This document shows positions 37,152 through 46,108 of a stretch of 64,000 nucleotides of DNA, piece after piece (positions within the stretch are counted from its first letter, which is position 1; each line of letters starts with the position of its first letter). This stretch comes from Candidatus Latescibacterota bacterium (GTDB lineage: Bacteria; JAAXHH01). The stretch spans positions 1 to 64,000 of the forward strand of contig JAJEHX010000001.1 in assembly GCA_022823465.1 (NCBI GenBank), in the 5' to 3' direction. The position numbers and the translations under genes are program-made. The notes beneath the pieces are model-generated. The model made no database searches, was not told where the DNA came from, and was given only the letters and a program-made list of their open reading frames with translations.

Positions 37152-37862
37152 ATGCCAGCCATCCCGCGAAAACCCATCCATACGGTCGGGGACGCGGAAC
37201 TGCTTAATATGTCCCTGCCCCATAAGATAGACTGGGAATCCTTCTACGCCCGTGGGAAACGGACCCCGCCCTTTCTCCGGAATATCCCGGACGAAAACCT
37301 GGTCGAATGGTTTGAACAGGGACGCTTCAAGCCCGGCAATGCCGTTGATCTGGGATGCGGGATAGGCCGTAATGCGATTTATCTGGCGAAAGCGGGATGT
37401 CGGGTTGACGCTATCGATTTATCAGAAACCGCAATTGAGAAAGCGCGTTCGCTGGCGAACGAAGCCGGGGTATCCGTTAACTTCATCGTCGGGTCGATCT
37501 TCGATGGTCCGCTAACGGAAAACCGATATGACTTTGCCTACGATGGCGGTCTTCTGCATCACCTGCAGCCTCATCGTCGGCCGTACTATCTTGACCTGGT
37601 TCGTGGAGCGCTCAAGCCAGATGGCGTGTTTGGGATGACCTGCTTCGACACGTCAGCCGGAGTCCCAAAGGAAGACTGGGAGATTTACGAAGAGGGTAGC
37701 ATGCCGTCGGGAATCGGTTACTCCGAAGCCAGGTTGAGAAGGATTCTGCAGCACTTTTTCGAGATTATAGAGTTTCGGTCCATGAAGGTACAATCCGAAG
37801 ACAGCGGGTTATTTGGCATGGAAGGACTATGGGCGATTCTGATGAGCCCCTTGTATTCATGA
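37152..37862 (+). CDS. Class I SAM-dependent methyltransferase (intact parent of the 34.5 kb remnant)
   Basis: 236 residues. Motif I is AVDLGCGIGRNAIYLA, motif II VDAIDLSE, followed by FIVGSIFDG and YDGGLLHHLQPHRR. LKPDGVFGMTCFDT closes the core. The sequence suggests a tellurite-resistance/thiopurine-type methyltransferase (TehB-like) but this is weak. An internally deleted copy lies 2.7 kb upstream. Confidence 0.88.
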   Translation: MPAIPRKPIHTVGDAELLNMSLPHKIDWESFYARGKRTPPFLRNIPDENLVEWFEQGRFKPGNAVDLGCGIGRNAIYLAKAGCRVDAIDLSETAIEKARSLANEAGVSVNFIVGSIFDGPLTENRYDFAYDGGLLHHLQPHRRPYYLDLVRGALKPDGVFGMTCFDTSAGVPKEDWEIYEEGSMPSGIGYSEARLRRILQHFFEIIEFRSMKVQSEDSGLFGMEGLWAILMSPLYS

Positions 37863-37884
37863 CGCATTTACCAGAACAAACGTG

Positions 37885-38322
37885 ATGGCCGACAGGTTCA
37901 AACTGATCGCGGACGTTCATGTTTTCGTTAAGAACGACCGTAACGAGATTCTGCTCCTGAGGCGCGTAAACACCGGATACGAGGATGGAAACTACAGCGT
38001 GGTCGCCGGGCATCTAGACGGTCACGAGGAAGTAATAGGGGCGGCTATCCGGGAGGCCAGGGAAGAAGCGGGTATCGAGATTCGTGCCTCGGACATCGAA
38101 GTGGTCGGTGTTATGCACAGGAAGGAAAACGATGAAAGGATTTCGTTTTTTCTGACCACGTCCATATGGTATGGAGACATCGTCAACGCGGAGCCGGAAA
38201 GGTGTGATGACCTGTCCTGGTTTTCCATACACGATTTGCCTGTCAATACGATTCCCTATGTCAGGCGAGCCATTGGTAACCACCTGAAAGGGGTGTTTTT
38301 CGACAGCTTCGGTTGGCGGTAG
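37885..38322 (+). CDS. Nudix hydrolase
   Basis: 145 residues from ATG 37885; a GTG directly before it is possible. The Nudix box is complete: the G of GHLDGHEE, E, then REAREEAG with the metal-binding glutamates, ending in a hydrophobic residue. Such enzymes hydrolyse nucleoside-diphosphate-linked compounds. The substrate is unknown. Confidence 0.92.
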   Translation: MADRFKLIADVHVFVKNDRNEILLLRRVNTGYEDGNYSVVAGHLDGHEEVIGAAIREAREEAGIEIRASDIEVVGVMHRKENDERISFFLTTSIWYGDIVNAEPERCDDLSWFSIHDLPVNTIPYVRRAIGNHLKGVFFDSFGWR

Positions 38323-38329
38323 ATCAGAG

Positions 38330-39634
38330 TCACCCCCGTCCCCCCACCGGAATCCCGTACCGCTGCAGCGTGGTCTCGAGCGTCGGGCGCCCGAGGCGGA
38401 TCCGGTCGCCGTTCAGCAGGTAGGAGAACAGGTACCCGGCGCCGAGCATGAGGATCCCGATCAGGAAGCAATACATGACCGCCCGGTCGGGATAGACGTC
38501 CTTGAGGTACCCCACGTACAGCGGGCCGAAGATCCCCGCGGCGGCCCAGGCCGTCAGCACCGCGCCGTAGATGGTGGACATCTTCTTCGTGCCGAACACG
38601 TCGAGGACGAAGGAAGGCATGGTGGCGAACCCCCCGCCGAAGCAGAGCAGCACGTAGCAGACCAGGGCCGAGAAGATCCAGGGGTTGGTCTCGGTCATGA
38701 GGATGCCGAAGACCACCATCTGGCTGCCCAGCAATACCCTGAAGACCGTAACCCGCCCGAATCGATCGGAAAGCAGTCCCCAGAACAGGCGCCCCAGGCC
38801 GTTGCAGATCGAACTTACCGCAATGAGCGTGGCGCCGTACTCGGCCAGCGTGGTCGGTTCGATGGAGTCATCCGCCAGGCCCCAGATTTCCTGCAGGATT
38901 TCCGACTGGAAACTGACGACCGAGATCCCGGCCGCGATGTTGAAGAAGAAGACGATCCACATGAAGACGAACTGCGTGGTGCCCAGGTAGGTGCGGGCGT
39001 ATTTCGGCTCGTTGGCCTCGTCGGGATCGGCCGTACTGGCCGTTGAACCCGTGGTCGACGGCGGTGGATCGGTCAGCGCCAGGCTGCAGGGAATGAGAAT
39101 CAGCGCGAAGATGACACCGAGCCAGATGAAGACAGCCGGCAGGGCGCCCGCGGTCCTGACGATGAGGAAGGGCGCCAGTCCCTTGCTGAGCAGAAAAGCC
39201 CCCACGCCGAAGCCCATGACGACGATTCCGGTGGCCAGTCCCTTGCGGTCCGGAAACCATTTCGCGACGGTGGCGACAGGGGTCACGTATCCCAGCCCGA
39301 TGCCCGCTCCTCCGATCACCCCGTAGCCGAGATAGAACAGCGGGATAGAGCCCATCTCCAGCGCCAGGCCCGAGATCAGATACCCGCTCGCGAACATGAA
39401 GCTGCCGATCAGCGCGAGTTTACGGGGTCCCATCTTCGGCAGCATGTTCCCGGCCCACGCCGCCGACACGCCCAGCGTAAAGATGGCGATGCTGAAGGCC
39501 CAGGCCGTTTCGGTGTGGGTCCAGCCGATCTGGCGTACCAGTATCGTCTGAAAGAAGCTCCAGGCGTACACCGTTCCGAAGCAGATCTGCAGCGCCGTGC
39601 AGAAGAGCGCGATGGCGCTTCGGGGAATGCGCAT
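38330..39634 (-). CDS. MFS transporter, oxalate/formate antiporter (OFA) type
   Basis: 434 residues with twelve membrane segments. The N-terminal half has the OFA features TVYAWSFFQTILVRQIGW and GYGVIGGAGIGLGYVTPVATVAKWFPDRKGLATGIVVMGFGVGAF. The loop between helices 6 and 7 is hydrophilic (PSTTGSTASTADPDEANEPK). These carriers exchange small carboxylates across the inner membrane. GGAGG precedes the ATG. It lies downstream of the HAMP-receptor gene, 14 bases away, and may be in the same transcript. Confidence 0.88.
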   Translation of the reverse strand: MRIPRSAIALFCTALQICFGTVYAWSFFQTILVRQIGWTHTETAWAFSIAIFTLGVSAAWAGNMLPKMGPRKLALIGSFMFASGYLISGLALEMGSIPLFYLGYGVIGGAGIGLGYVTPVATVAKWFPDRKGLATGIVVMGFGVGAFLLSKGLAPFLIVRTAGALPAVFIWLGVIFALILIPCSLALTDPPPSTTGSTASTADPDEANEPKYARTYLGTTQFVFMWIVFFFNIAAGISVVSFQSEILQEIWGLADDSIEPTTLAEYGATLIAVSSICNGLGRLFWGLLSDRFGRVTVFRVLLGSQMVVFGILMTETNPWIFSALVCYVLLCFGGGFATMPSFVLDVFGTKKMSTIYGAVLTAWAAAGIFGPLYVGYLKDVYPDRAVMYCFLIGILMLGAGYLFSYLLNGDRIRLGRPTLETTLQRYGIPVGGRG

Positions 39635-39648
39635 CGCTTATCCTCCCA

Positions 39649-40389
39649 CTAACGGACGTTCTCAGGCGGCGTGCCAGGCGCGCCGGATCCGGGCGGCTGG
39701 TCGGAGATATGGCGGAAAAGGCGGGCAAGGTCGCCTACTTCGTCGTCGCGTCCAAGGAGATCGTCGGCCGAGGTTTCCGGCTCCTTGTTGCCCGCTATAT
39801 TGACGGCGTAGGCGAGCAGTTCCGCCAGGGGTTTCGCGGCGAGATTGACCAGCCAGATCGAAGCCAGTACGCCCACGACGAGGAAAATGCAGATGAGGAT
39901 GACCTGCTGGCCGATGGCGCGCTGGATCTTGAGAGCGACCTCATCCTGGTCCATGCCGACGTGCACCGTGCCCGCGACACCGGCGAGTATGGGGCTGCCG
40001 ACCTCCAGAAAATCACCCAGGCCCGGGATGCTTCGCTCCACGGGTTCGATATTCGAATGATCGCTCGCGAGGATCTGCTCGGGTATGCCGGGCACGAAGG
40101 TATGGGCGAGATACTCGCCGTTCTCGCTGGTGATATAGATGTACCGGATGCCCTGGATCTCGACGAACTGATCGATCATCGATTGCAGCGTGGCCAGGTT
40201 TCGGTTGAGCAGAATGTCGACGCTGGCGTCGGCGACGCTCTTGGCGATGTTCTGGCTGTTGGTCTCGTATTCCGACGTCAATTGTGTATCTACAGTGTAT
40301 ATACACAGGGCAGACGTAGAGAGGACGATGACGCCGAAGAGCAGAAAGATACCGAAACGGGTGCGCTGGAAAAGCTTTTGTATTTTCAT
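39649..40389 (-). CDS. Membrane receptor with periplasmic sensor and HAMP domain, no output domain
   Basis: 246 residues. A first helix (GIFLLFGVIVLSTSALCIYTV) is followed by a periplasmic domain of about 130 residues resembling single Cache domains. A second helix (VILICIFLVVGVLASIWLV) leads into a HAMP segment (NLAAKPLAELLAYAVNIAGN, EVGDLARLFRHI). The protein then ends in a short Gly/Pro tail, with no kinase, methyl-accepting or cyclase domain. It begins one base after the stop of the binding-protein gene, so the two are translated together. It may act as a co-receptor for a separate kinase. Confidence 0.8.
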   Translation of the reverse strand: MKIQKLFQRTRFGIFLLFGVIVLSTSALCIYTVDTQLTSEYETNSQNIAKSVADASVDILLNRNLATLQSMIDQFVEIQGIRYIYITSENGEYLAHTFVPGIPEQILASDHSNIEPVERSIPGLGDFLEVGSPILAGVAGTVHVGMDQDEVALKIQRAIGQQVILICIFLVVGVLASIWLVNLAAKPLAELLAYAVNIAGNKEPETSADDLLGRDDEVGDLARLFRHISDQPPGSGAPGTPPENVR

Positions 40390-40390
40390 G

Positions 40391-41770
40391 CTAGGATAGC
40401 CAACCTTGCCAGTCGTCCAGGGTCACGAAACGACCCTCTTGAACGACGGTGTAGTAGACCGTCTGCAGTCCCTGCCGGCGGTCCGGCCCGAAGGAGACGC
40501 GCTCGCCGATTCCCAGGTCGAAGTCCTGGACCGAGAACACCGCTTCCTCCAACCCATCCCGGTCGGGGGTTCCTCCAAGGCGCCGCAGGATCTCGGTCAT
40601 CAGCTTGGCGTCCAGGAACCCCTCGAGGCTGACGAAGCTCTGGGGAAAGGGGCTGTATGATTCCTGGACAAGCTCATCGGGAACCGCCGGATCGTAACGT
40701 TCCATCAGTTCGCGGTACTCGCGAACGGCCGGGATGGAGGTATCCTCGTAGCTCGGCACCACCTGGGAGTTGACAAGATAACGGGAGTAGGTCTCCACGT
40801 CCTCCCCCAGGTCGCTGAGCAACTGGAGCATGTTTTCACTGCCAACGAAGGAGAGGTTGGCGATGGGAACCCGAAGGTCCCTGTCGATGGCGTCCCGGGC
40901 GAAGGCCGCACAGGCCGCGTACGAACCGATGCAGATGACGGCGTCCGGAGCATTGGCCTTGAGGATTTCCACCTGTTCCCGCATGCTGCCGGTGAATCGC
41001 TGGCCCCGGCGGTACGTCGCCTCGCCCGCGAGGCGCTCTCCGTGCCCGTCGAGGGCGGCCCGGACCCCGGCCCAGCCGCTTCTGCCGTAGGCGTCGGCCT
41101 GGTAGAACACGGCGATGCGTTTTTTCCCGGCGGCGAGGAAATTGGTAACGAGTCCGGCCGTCTCCTGGCGGTAGGAGGCCCGGAGGTTGAAGGCGAAATC
41201 TCCGTAAGGCGGCTCGCGCTGTGGCTGGGCGCCGGTGAAGGGGAAGAAGAGGTAGACCTGCTCGTCCTGGAACTTCTTCAGCAGGGGCAGCACGCGCGTT
41301 ACCGTCGGCGTGCCCACGTACCCGAAGAGCAGGAAGACGTTGTCCTCGAGCATGAGCTTCATGGTGTTCCGGACACAGGGATCCGGCTGGTAGCCATCGT
41401 CGTACAGCTTCAGGGAGATCTTGCGTCCGGCCACGCCCCCGTTGTCGTTGACGTGATTGAAATAGGCCATGGCTCCGCGGTACAACTCGCTGCCCAGTCC
41501 CCTGGAGGGGCCCGAAAAGGCGGCCGACATGCCCAGGACGATCTCATCGTCCGTCGCGCCTTCAAAGCCGGTTCCGCTTCCTGTTTCCTGTGCTGAAACC
41601 ATATTCAGTCCCCCCAATACGGCATCGGCGTCCTTCCGGCCCGCCCAGCCCGCGCAGGAGACCGCCAGGAGTCCCGCGAGGCCGCGGCGCAACATGGTCC
41701 TCCGCGTCAACAACGGCGAGGGCGGACCGGGCTTGTCTCCTGATTGACCGTTACCGTCACGCACACCCAT
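40391..41770 (-). CDS. Branched-chain amino acid-type ABC substrate-binding protein
   Basis: 459 residues from ATG 41770, preceded by GAGGAA; an in-frame ATG five codons upstream is weaker. The N terminus has a Tat-like signal (RRTMLRRGLAGLLAVSCAGW). The mature part follows the Peripla_BP_6 layout: EIVLGMSAAFSGPSRGLG, LLFGYVGTPT, AVFYQADAYGRSGW and DAVICIGSYAACAAF. No permease or ATPase for it is nearby, so it may serve sensing with the adjacent HAMP receptor rather than transport. The ligand is unknown. Confidence 0.88.
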   Translation of the reverse strand: MGVRDGNGQSGDKPGPPSPLLTRRTMLRRGLAGLLAVSCAGWAGRKDADAVLGGLNMVSAQETGSGTGFEGATDDEIVLGMSAAFSGPSRGLGSELYRGAMAYFNHVNDNGGVAGRKISLKLYDDGYQPDPCVRNTMKLMLEDNVFLLFGYVGTPTVTRVLPLLKKFQDEQVYLFFPFTGAQPQREPPYGDFAFNLRASYRQETAGLVTNFLAAGKKRIAVFYQADAYGRSGWAGVRAALDGHGERLAGEATYRRGQRFTGSMREQVEILKANAPDAVICIGSYAACAAFARDAIDRDLRVPIANLSFVGSENMLQLLSDLGEDVETYSRYLVNSQVVPSYEDTSIPAVREYRELMERYDPAVPDELVQESYSPFPQSFVSLEGFLDAKLMTEILRRLGGTPDRDGLEEAVFSVQDFDLGIGERVSFGPDRRQGLQTVYYTVVQEGRFVTLDDWQGWLS

Positions 41771-42049
41771 GCGTTTCCTCGTCATCTGATGAGCCGTGCA
41801 GGTTCCTCAACCTGGAATCTACGGCTGTCTGTCAGCCGCGACCGGGCTGATTTGTTGACTAAATCGGAAATCGCTGTATAAATGTCTGAATATTGAGATA
41901 TTTTGTTGTAACTACGTAGTATAGTAGATTTATGATTCAAAATGATAAGACCGCCAAAACCTTGTTGCAAGGTATTTTTAAGAACGCAAGACAGGTCGAG
42001 ACACGGCTGAACCGCCCCGGGACAGGCTACAGACAGGAGATCAGAAGCG
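41771..42049. promoter_or_regulatory. Divergent control region with ACTACGTAGT palindrome
   Basis: AT-rich region upstream of both the binding-protein gene and the PhyH gene. A perfect 10-bp palindrome ACTACGTAGT at 41911-41920 is followed by TATAGT. A short ACCTTG/CAAGGT hairpin at 41959-41973 precedes ATTTTT. These may be operator and promoter parts; no complete promoter was assigned. Confidence 0.35.
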
Positions 42050-42886
42050 ATGGATAATCAACTGACAGAACAGCAACTCGCGTTTTTCGATACCTTCGGG
42101 TACCTGGGGTTTCCCGGGCTGCTCAACGATCGTATCGACGAGATCATCAACGGCTTCGAAGAAGTGTGGGCGAGACACGGCGGCGGTCACAACGGCCGCC
42201 CCCACGACGGTAAGGAACGATCATGCATCGTACAGTTCATCGACCATCATGAACGGCTTTCTTCCCTGCTGGACGACCCACGGATCAGAGGGATCGCGTC
42301 CAGTCTGCTGGGCGATGATTTCAATTACATGGGCAGCGACGGCAATTACTACGTCGGAGATACGAGGTGGCATTCGGACGGCTGGCATGCCGAGACCATG
42401 CATATCAAAATCGCCTATTACCTGGATCCGCTGACAAGAGACACAGGCTGTATCCGGGTCATTCCAGGCAGCCACAAGATGGGGGACGTCTACGCGGACG
42501 GGTTGCAGAAGCAAGTCGGCGAGAGTTCAACTCTGTGGGCCACCGAGGCGCCGGATATCCCCGCCGTGGCGCTGGAGACCAGTCCGGGAGACGTCGTCTG
42601 TTTCAACCACAATACCAAGCACGCCTCCTTCGGCGGCGGTATTCGCCGGCGCATGTTCACCATGAACCTGTGCCAGCGTTATCCGGAGCATCGCATCGAG
42701 GACCTTCGCGACTACGTCAGCGGCGGGTCCCGGTTCTGGCTGGAGGAAGCGTATGGCAAGGCTATGATCCGCACCGCCTCCCCGGAACGCATGCGCCACC
42801 TGGAGCAGGTCATGGCCAACGACGACCATCTGCCGGAATTGAGCCGCCAGGCGAGGGAACGCATGAGCGAGCCATCAAGGGGCTGA
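42050..42886 (+). CDS. Phytanoyl-CoA dioxygenase (PhyH) family protein
   Basis: 278 residues. It should be an Fe(II)/2-oxoglutarate-dependent oxygenase. The iron triad is H108 and D110 in RWHSDGWH plus H191 in HNTKHAS; R199 in GIRRR can bind 2-oxoglutarate. CIRVIPGSHK is the family signature. GGAG lies 10 bases before the ATG. The substrate is unknown; bacterial members hydroxylate small carboxylic or amino acids. Confidence 0.9.
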   Translation: MDNQLTEQQLAFFDTFGYLGFPGLLNDRIDEIINGFEEVWARHGGGHNGRPHDGKERSCIVQFIDHHERLSSLLDDPRIRGIASSLLGDDFNYMGSDGNYYVGDTRWHSDGWHAETMHIKIAYYLDPLTRDTGCIRVIPGSHKMGDVYADGLQKQVGESSTLWATEAPDIPAVALETSPGDVVCFNHNTKHASFGGGIRRRMFTMNLCQRYPEHRIEDLRDYVSGGSRFWLEEAYGKAMIRTASPERMRHLEQVMANDDHLPELSRQARERMSEPSRG

Positions 42887-42903
42887 TCACAACATAGGGG
42901 TTA

Positions 42904-44310
42904 CTACCTACGTAGCATCCTTGGATCAGGCCTATAGCTGGCGTATGGTTCCGGAACGCCGTTGTTCGCCAAATCCTCCATAACTTCGCAGAAGTAATCC
43001 AACTCGGACAGCGTCGTGTACAGATTCGGCGTGATGCGAACCCACTGCTGGCTATAGTCCTCTCCCATGTAACGGCCCCGGGATGTCCGGATCTGATGCT
43101 CATCCCACAGATAGTCTCGCATTCCGGTCGGATCAATCCCTTCAATCCCGACCCCGGCGATACAACAGCTCATTTCTGAGGCGGTCGGCGTGTATACGTT
43201 AATCCGGGCGTGCTTGCCGAGGCGCTCCGCCCAGTGGTTTTTCAGATACCGCAGCCGCTCTTCCTTTCGCTTCGGACCGATGGCGTTGTGGAACGCAATG
43301 GCCTCGCCAATGGCAAGGTACGGCGCGTAGGATACGGTGCCGACGGATTCGTATTTCCGCATGCTTGTTCTTGCATTGAACCGGCGGCTTGTATATACGC
43401 CGTATATCGGCTCGATCTTCTCGATGTGCTCGCGTTTCATGTATAGCAGGCCGGTCCCCTTAGGCGCGCTGAGCCACTTGTGCAGACTCGTACCGTAATA
43501 ATCGCAATCCAGATCCGAAATGTTGAAATCCAGCTGGCCGACCGCGTGCGCGCCGTCGACGACCACTTCGATGCCGTGCCGGTGCGCCAGGTCGCAGATA
43601 CGCCGGACCGGGAACACCTGCCCGGTGGTGTAGGTGATGTGTGACAGGAGGATCAGTCGCGTCTTAGGCGTGATGGCGCGCTCGAAGATCCCTTCCAGGT
43701 CGTCCATTGACTGCGCGGGGAGGGGCACCGGCGCCTGCACCAGTTTGATCCCTTCCTGCTTAACCCGGTTCTCCAGAGCGCTCACCATGGACGAGTAATC
43801 GTGCGTCGTGGTGAGGACTTCATCTCCCGGCCCGAGGGGAACGCCGTACAGGACCGTCTTGAGCGCCTCGGTGGTATTGCGGACGATGGCGATTTCCTCG
43901 GGACTGCTCCCGATCAGCCGCGCCAGGGACCGCTTCACCGTGACCACCTGATCTCTGGCCTTCTGGACAAACGAACCGTAGGGCCCCTGTTCCTGTTCCC
44001 AGATATAACGCACGACCGCTTCCGTGACCACGCGGGGCTGGGGGCACGTGTAGCCGTTGTCGAGATTGATGAGGGTTCGACTGACCGTAAAAGCCTGCTT
44101 AACTTCGCTCCAGAACGCTTCATCCCGTGCGGCCTGCCATGGCGTGAGATCCGAGACGTCGTTTACCGCCGCCTCGATGCCCCGGAACGAATCGGCACCC
44201 ATTAAGGTCGCCAGGCCCGCGGATATACCCGCGGTTTTGAGGAAACCGCGGCGTTCCATCGTATGCAGGCGCTCGTGTCGGCTTTCTGGTGCTTCATCTT
44301 CGGATCGCAT
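42904..44310 (-). CDS. Tat-exported class V aminotransferase-fold enzyme
   Basis: 468 residues from ATG 44310, 7 bases after AGGAG. A Tat signal is at residues about 17-40 (MERRGFLKTAGISAGLATLMG). The PLP-enzyme body follows, with NTTEALKTVLYG, DGAHAVGQLDF and the Schiff-base lysine in GTSLHKWLSAPKGTGLLY. It is closest in pattern to isopenicillin N epimerase-like or cysteine desulfurase-like enzymes of unknown reaction. Export of a folded, cofactor-loaded PLP enzyme explains the Tat signal. It converges on the PhyH gene with 17 bases between stops. Confidence 0.9.
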   Translation of the reverse strand: MRSEDEAPESRHERLHTMERRGFLKTAGISAGLATLMGADSFRGIEAAVNDVSDLTPWQAARDEAFWSEVKQAFTVSRTLINLDNGYTCPQPRVVTEAVVRYIWEQEQGPYGSFVQKARDQVVTVKRSLARLIGSSPEEIAIVRNTTEALKTVLYGVPLGPGDEVLTTTHDYSSMVSALENRVKQEGIKLVQAPVPLPAQSMDDLEGIFERAITPKTRLILLSHITYTTGQVFPVRRICDLAHRHGIEVVVDGAHAVGQLDFNISDLDCDYYGTSLHKWLSAPKGTGLLYMKREHIEKIEPIYGVYTSRRFNARTSMRKYESVGTVSYAPYLAIGEAIAFHNAIGPKRKEERLRYLKNHWAERLGKHARINVYTPTASEMSCCIAGVGIEGIDPTGMRDYLWDEHQIRTSRGRYMGEDYSQQWVRITPNLYTTLSELDYFCEVMEDLANNGVPEPYASYRPDPRMLRR

Positions 44311-44689
44311 GATTCTTCTCCTGTGAAGTTGCCTTCGCATCCCCGTGATCGTCGACCGCCGATAAACCGGCCAATCCACCATCTTCGATGACGTAATACC
44401 AAACGACTTCAGGACGCAATAAACTTGATGTCAGGGCGTATCGCCCGTTTCCGGAGGAGACGTCGGATATGGATATTAGTAATATCTTCTTGTTGGACCA
44501 CTATTTATTATAGAACGAGGTACATTGATCCTTCAATTTCCTTCGCATAGTGGGTTCCTTACGCCGCTGCCCGTATTGGTTTTATGAGCCGGTACGGATG
44601 TGCATCCAACTAAGTGGGATACGATACTTGGTGGAGGGGTTGTGGGACTCTTCCGAATACGCTGGTCAAATTGAGGATAAAGGACATCC
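44311..44689. other. Divergent intergenic region
   Basis: 379 bases between the Tat enzyme and the methyltransferase operon. It contains a GATATT-AGT-AATATC palindrome at 44472-44486 and an AT-rich run (TATTTATTATAG) at 44502-44513 that may be part of a plus-strand promoter. No coding sequence is supported. Confidence 0.4.
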
Positions 44690-45373
44690 ATGGACCCTCG
44701 CATCCGGCAAAGCATGAACGAGTACTACGACGAGCGAGCAGCCGAGTTCGACGAGATCTACACCCTGGGCAAGCCGCCCGGATCGGTGAAGGACCCCGAG
44801 CTTTACATGAAAGAAGCACGTGTACTGGCGACCATTGTGAGAGCACATTGCCACGGCGATCTCCTGGACATCCCATGCGGCACGGGCTACTGGCTCGGAT
44901 TTTACGCCGAAAACTGTTCGGCGATCACGCTCGTGGACCAGTCGGAAAACATGCTGCGGGAAAGCCGCGAAAAAGCGCGCGAGCATGACGTAGAGTCAAT
45001 CACCAGGTTCTTCAGGGGCGATGCCCTTGAAGTGCAACTGGAAGATCGATCCTTCGATTCCGTACTGATCGGTTTTTTCCTCAGTCATATCACTGATCGG
45101 CAGATGGCCCTGTTTTTTCGGAATCTGCGCAACCTGCTAAAGCCGGACGGGCGCGTGCTCATTTTGGATTCCATCTGGTCGCCCTTTCGCAGATCCCGTC
45201 CCAAGGAAGGCACTACGAATCGCAGGCTCAATGACGGCAGACAGTATGAGATCTACAAGCGGTACTTTGAAACGGCCGATCTGGACCGGATGTCGAAATC
45301 GTATGGAATGGACTTCAGTCTGCTGCATGAAGGAGAACTCTACATCGGCTTTACGGGTAGGGTTCGTGGGTGA
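44690..45373 (+). CDS. SAM-dependent methyltransferase, first of a coupled pair
   Basis: 227 residues. Motif I is DLLDIPCGTGYWLGFYA, motif II ITLVDQSENML, then FDSVLIGFFLSHITDRQ and LKPDGRVLILDSIW. The N terminus MNEYYDERAAEFDEIY is typical of the Methyltransf_25 group. Its TGA overlaps the GTG of the next gene. Substrate unknown. Confidence 0.88.
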   Translation: MDPRIRQSMNEYYDERAAEFDEIYTLGKPPGSVKDPELYMKEARVLATIVRAHCHGDLLDIPCGTGYWLGFYAENCSAITLVDQSENMLRESREKAREHDVESITRFFRGDALEVQLEDRSFDSVLIGFFLSHITDRQMALFFRNLRNLLKPDGRVLILDSIWSPFRRSRPKEGTTNRRLNDGRQYEIYKRYFETADLDRMSKSYGMDFSLLHEGELYIGFTGRVRG

Positions 45374-46104
45374 GTCAGATGGCACGTGTCCCGGGAAGAA
45401 ATCGCGGTCCGCTCGCGCCTGAACCGGAACATCTCCACCGGGCCACAGCCGAGTATTACAACCTGCGACAGGTCCATGGGGACATGCCGCACGGGAAACC
45501 CCGGGGACCGGCGCCGGACCTGCCCGGTGAACAGGCCAGGATGGTAGGCGAATCTCAACAGGCGATGCGCGGTAGACGCGTACTCGAAATCGCCAGCGGA
45601 ACAGGGACGGCGACACGGGAGATCGCGGTTACCGCCGCATCCGTCACGGGCGTGGAGATCGCTCCCAACATGCTCAGGATTGCCAGGGAAAGCGACAACC
45701 CGGCCAACGTGACTTACCAGGCCGGCGACGCTTTCGATCTCGAAGAACTGGACCTGGGTAAAGGGTTCAATGGCGGATTCGCGGCTGGATTTTTCCACGT
45801 CTGTCCTTCGTCGAGATACGACGAGTTCCTGGAAGGATTCCACGCTAGACTCGAGAAGGGCGCCACCGTTTTCATGCGTTCATCCCGGCCGACGAGTCCG
45901 GACGCGGTCAGCCGGTTGTTCCGGATCGAAGGTCACGCGGACCAGTACATGACCCGGCAACTGTCCGACGGCTCCGAGTACGTCATGGTCGAGAACGATC
46001 CTTCCGAAGAGGAATTCAGGCGGGTATTCGAGCCCAGATCGAAGAACCTCCAGGTGCACATCGGCAATTACTGGTGGTGGCTCCGGTACGAGCTGCCAGG
46101 CTAG
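45370..46104 (+). CDS. SAM-dependent methyltransferase, second of a coupled pair
   Basis: 244 residues from GTG 45370, overlapping the previous stop as GTGA. Motif I is RVLEIASGTGTATREIA, motif II VTGVEIAPNML, then FNGGFAAGFFHVCP. It differs markedly from its partner, so the pair is not a simple duplication. The C terminus is tryptophan-rich (NYWWWLRYELPG). Four bases separate it from the GNAT gene. Confidence 0.87.
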   Translation: MSQMARVPGRNRGPLAPEPEHLHRATAEYYNLRQVHGDMPHGKPRGPAPDLPGEQARMVGESQQAMRGRRVLEIASGTGTATREIAVTAASVTGVEIAPNMLRIARESDNPANVTYQAGDAFDLEELDLGKGFNGGFAAGFFHVCPSSRYDEFLEGFHARLEKGATVFMRSSRPTSPDAVSRLFRIEGHADQYMTRQLSDGSEYVMVENDPSEEEFRRVFEPRSKNLQVHIGNYWWWLRYELPG

Positions 46105-46108
46105 TCCC

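Noticed and set aside
32083-38322. Integron-like cassette array (methyltransferases, GNAT, APH, Nudix on one strand)
   Set aside because: Gene types fit, but I found no attC-like inverted repeats between the genes and no integrase; spacing is irregular and some genes are coupled.
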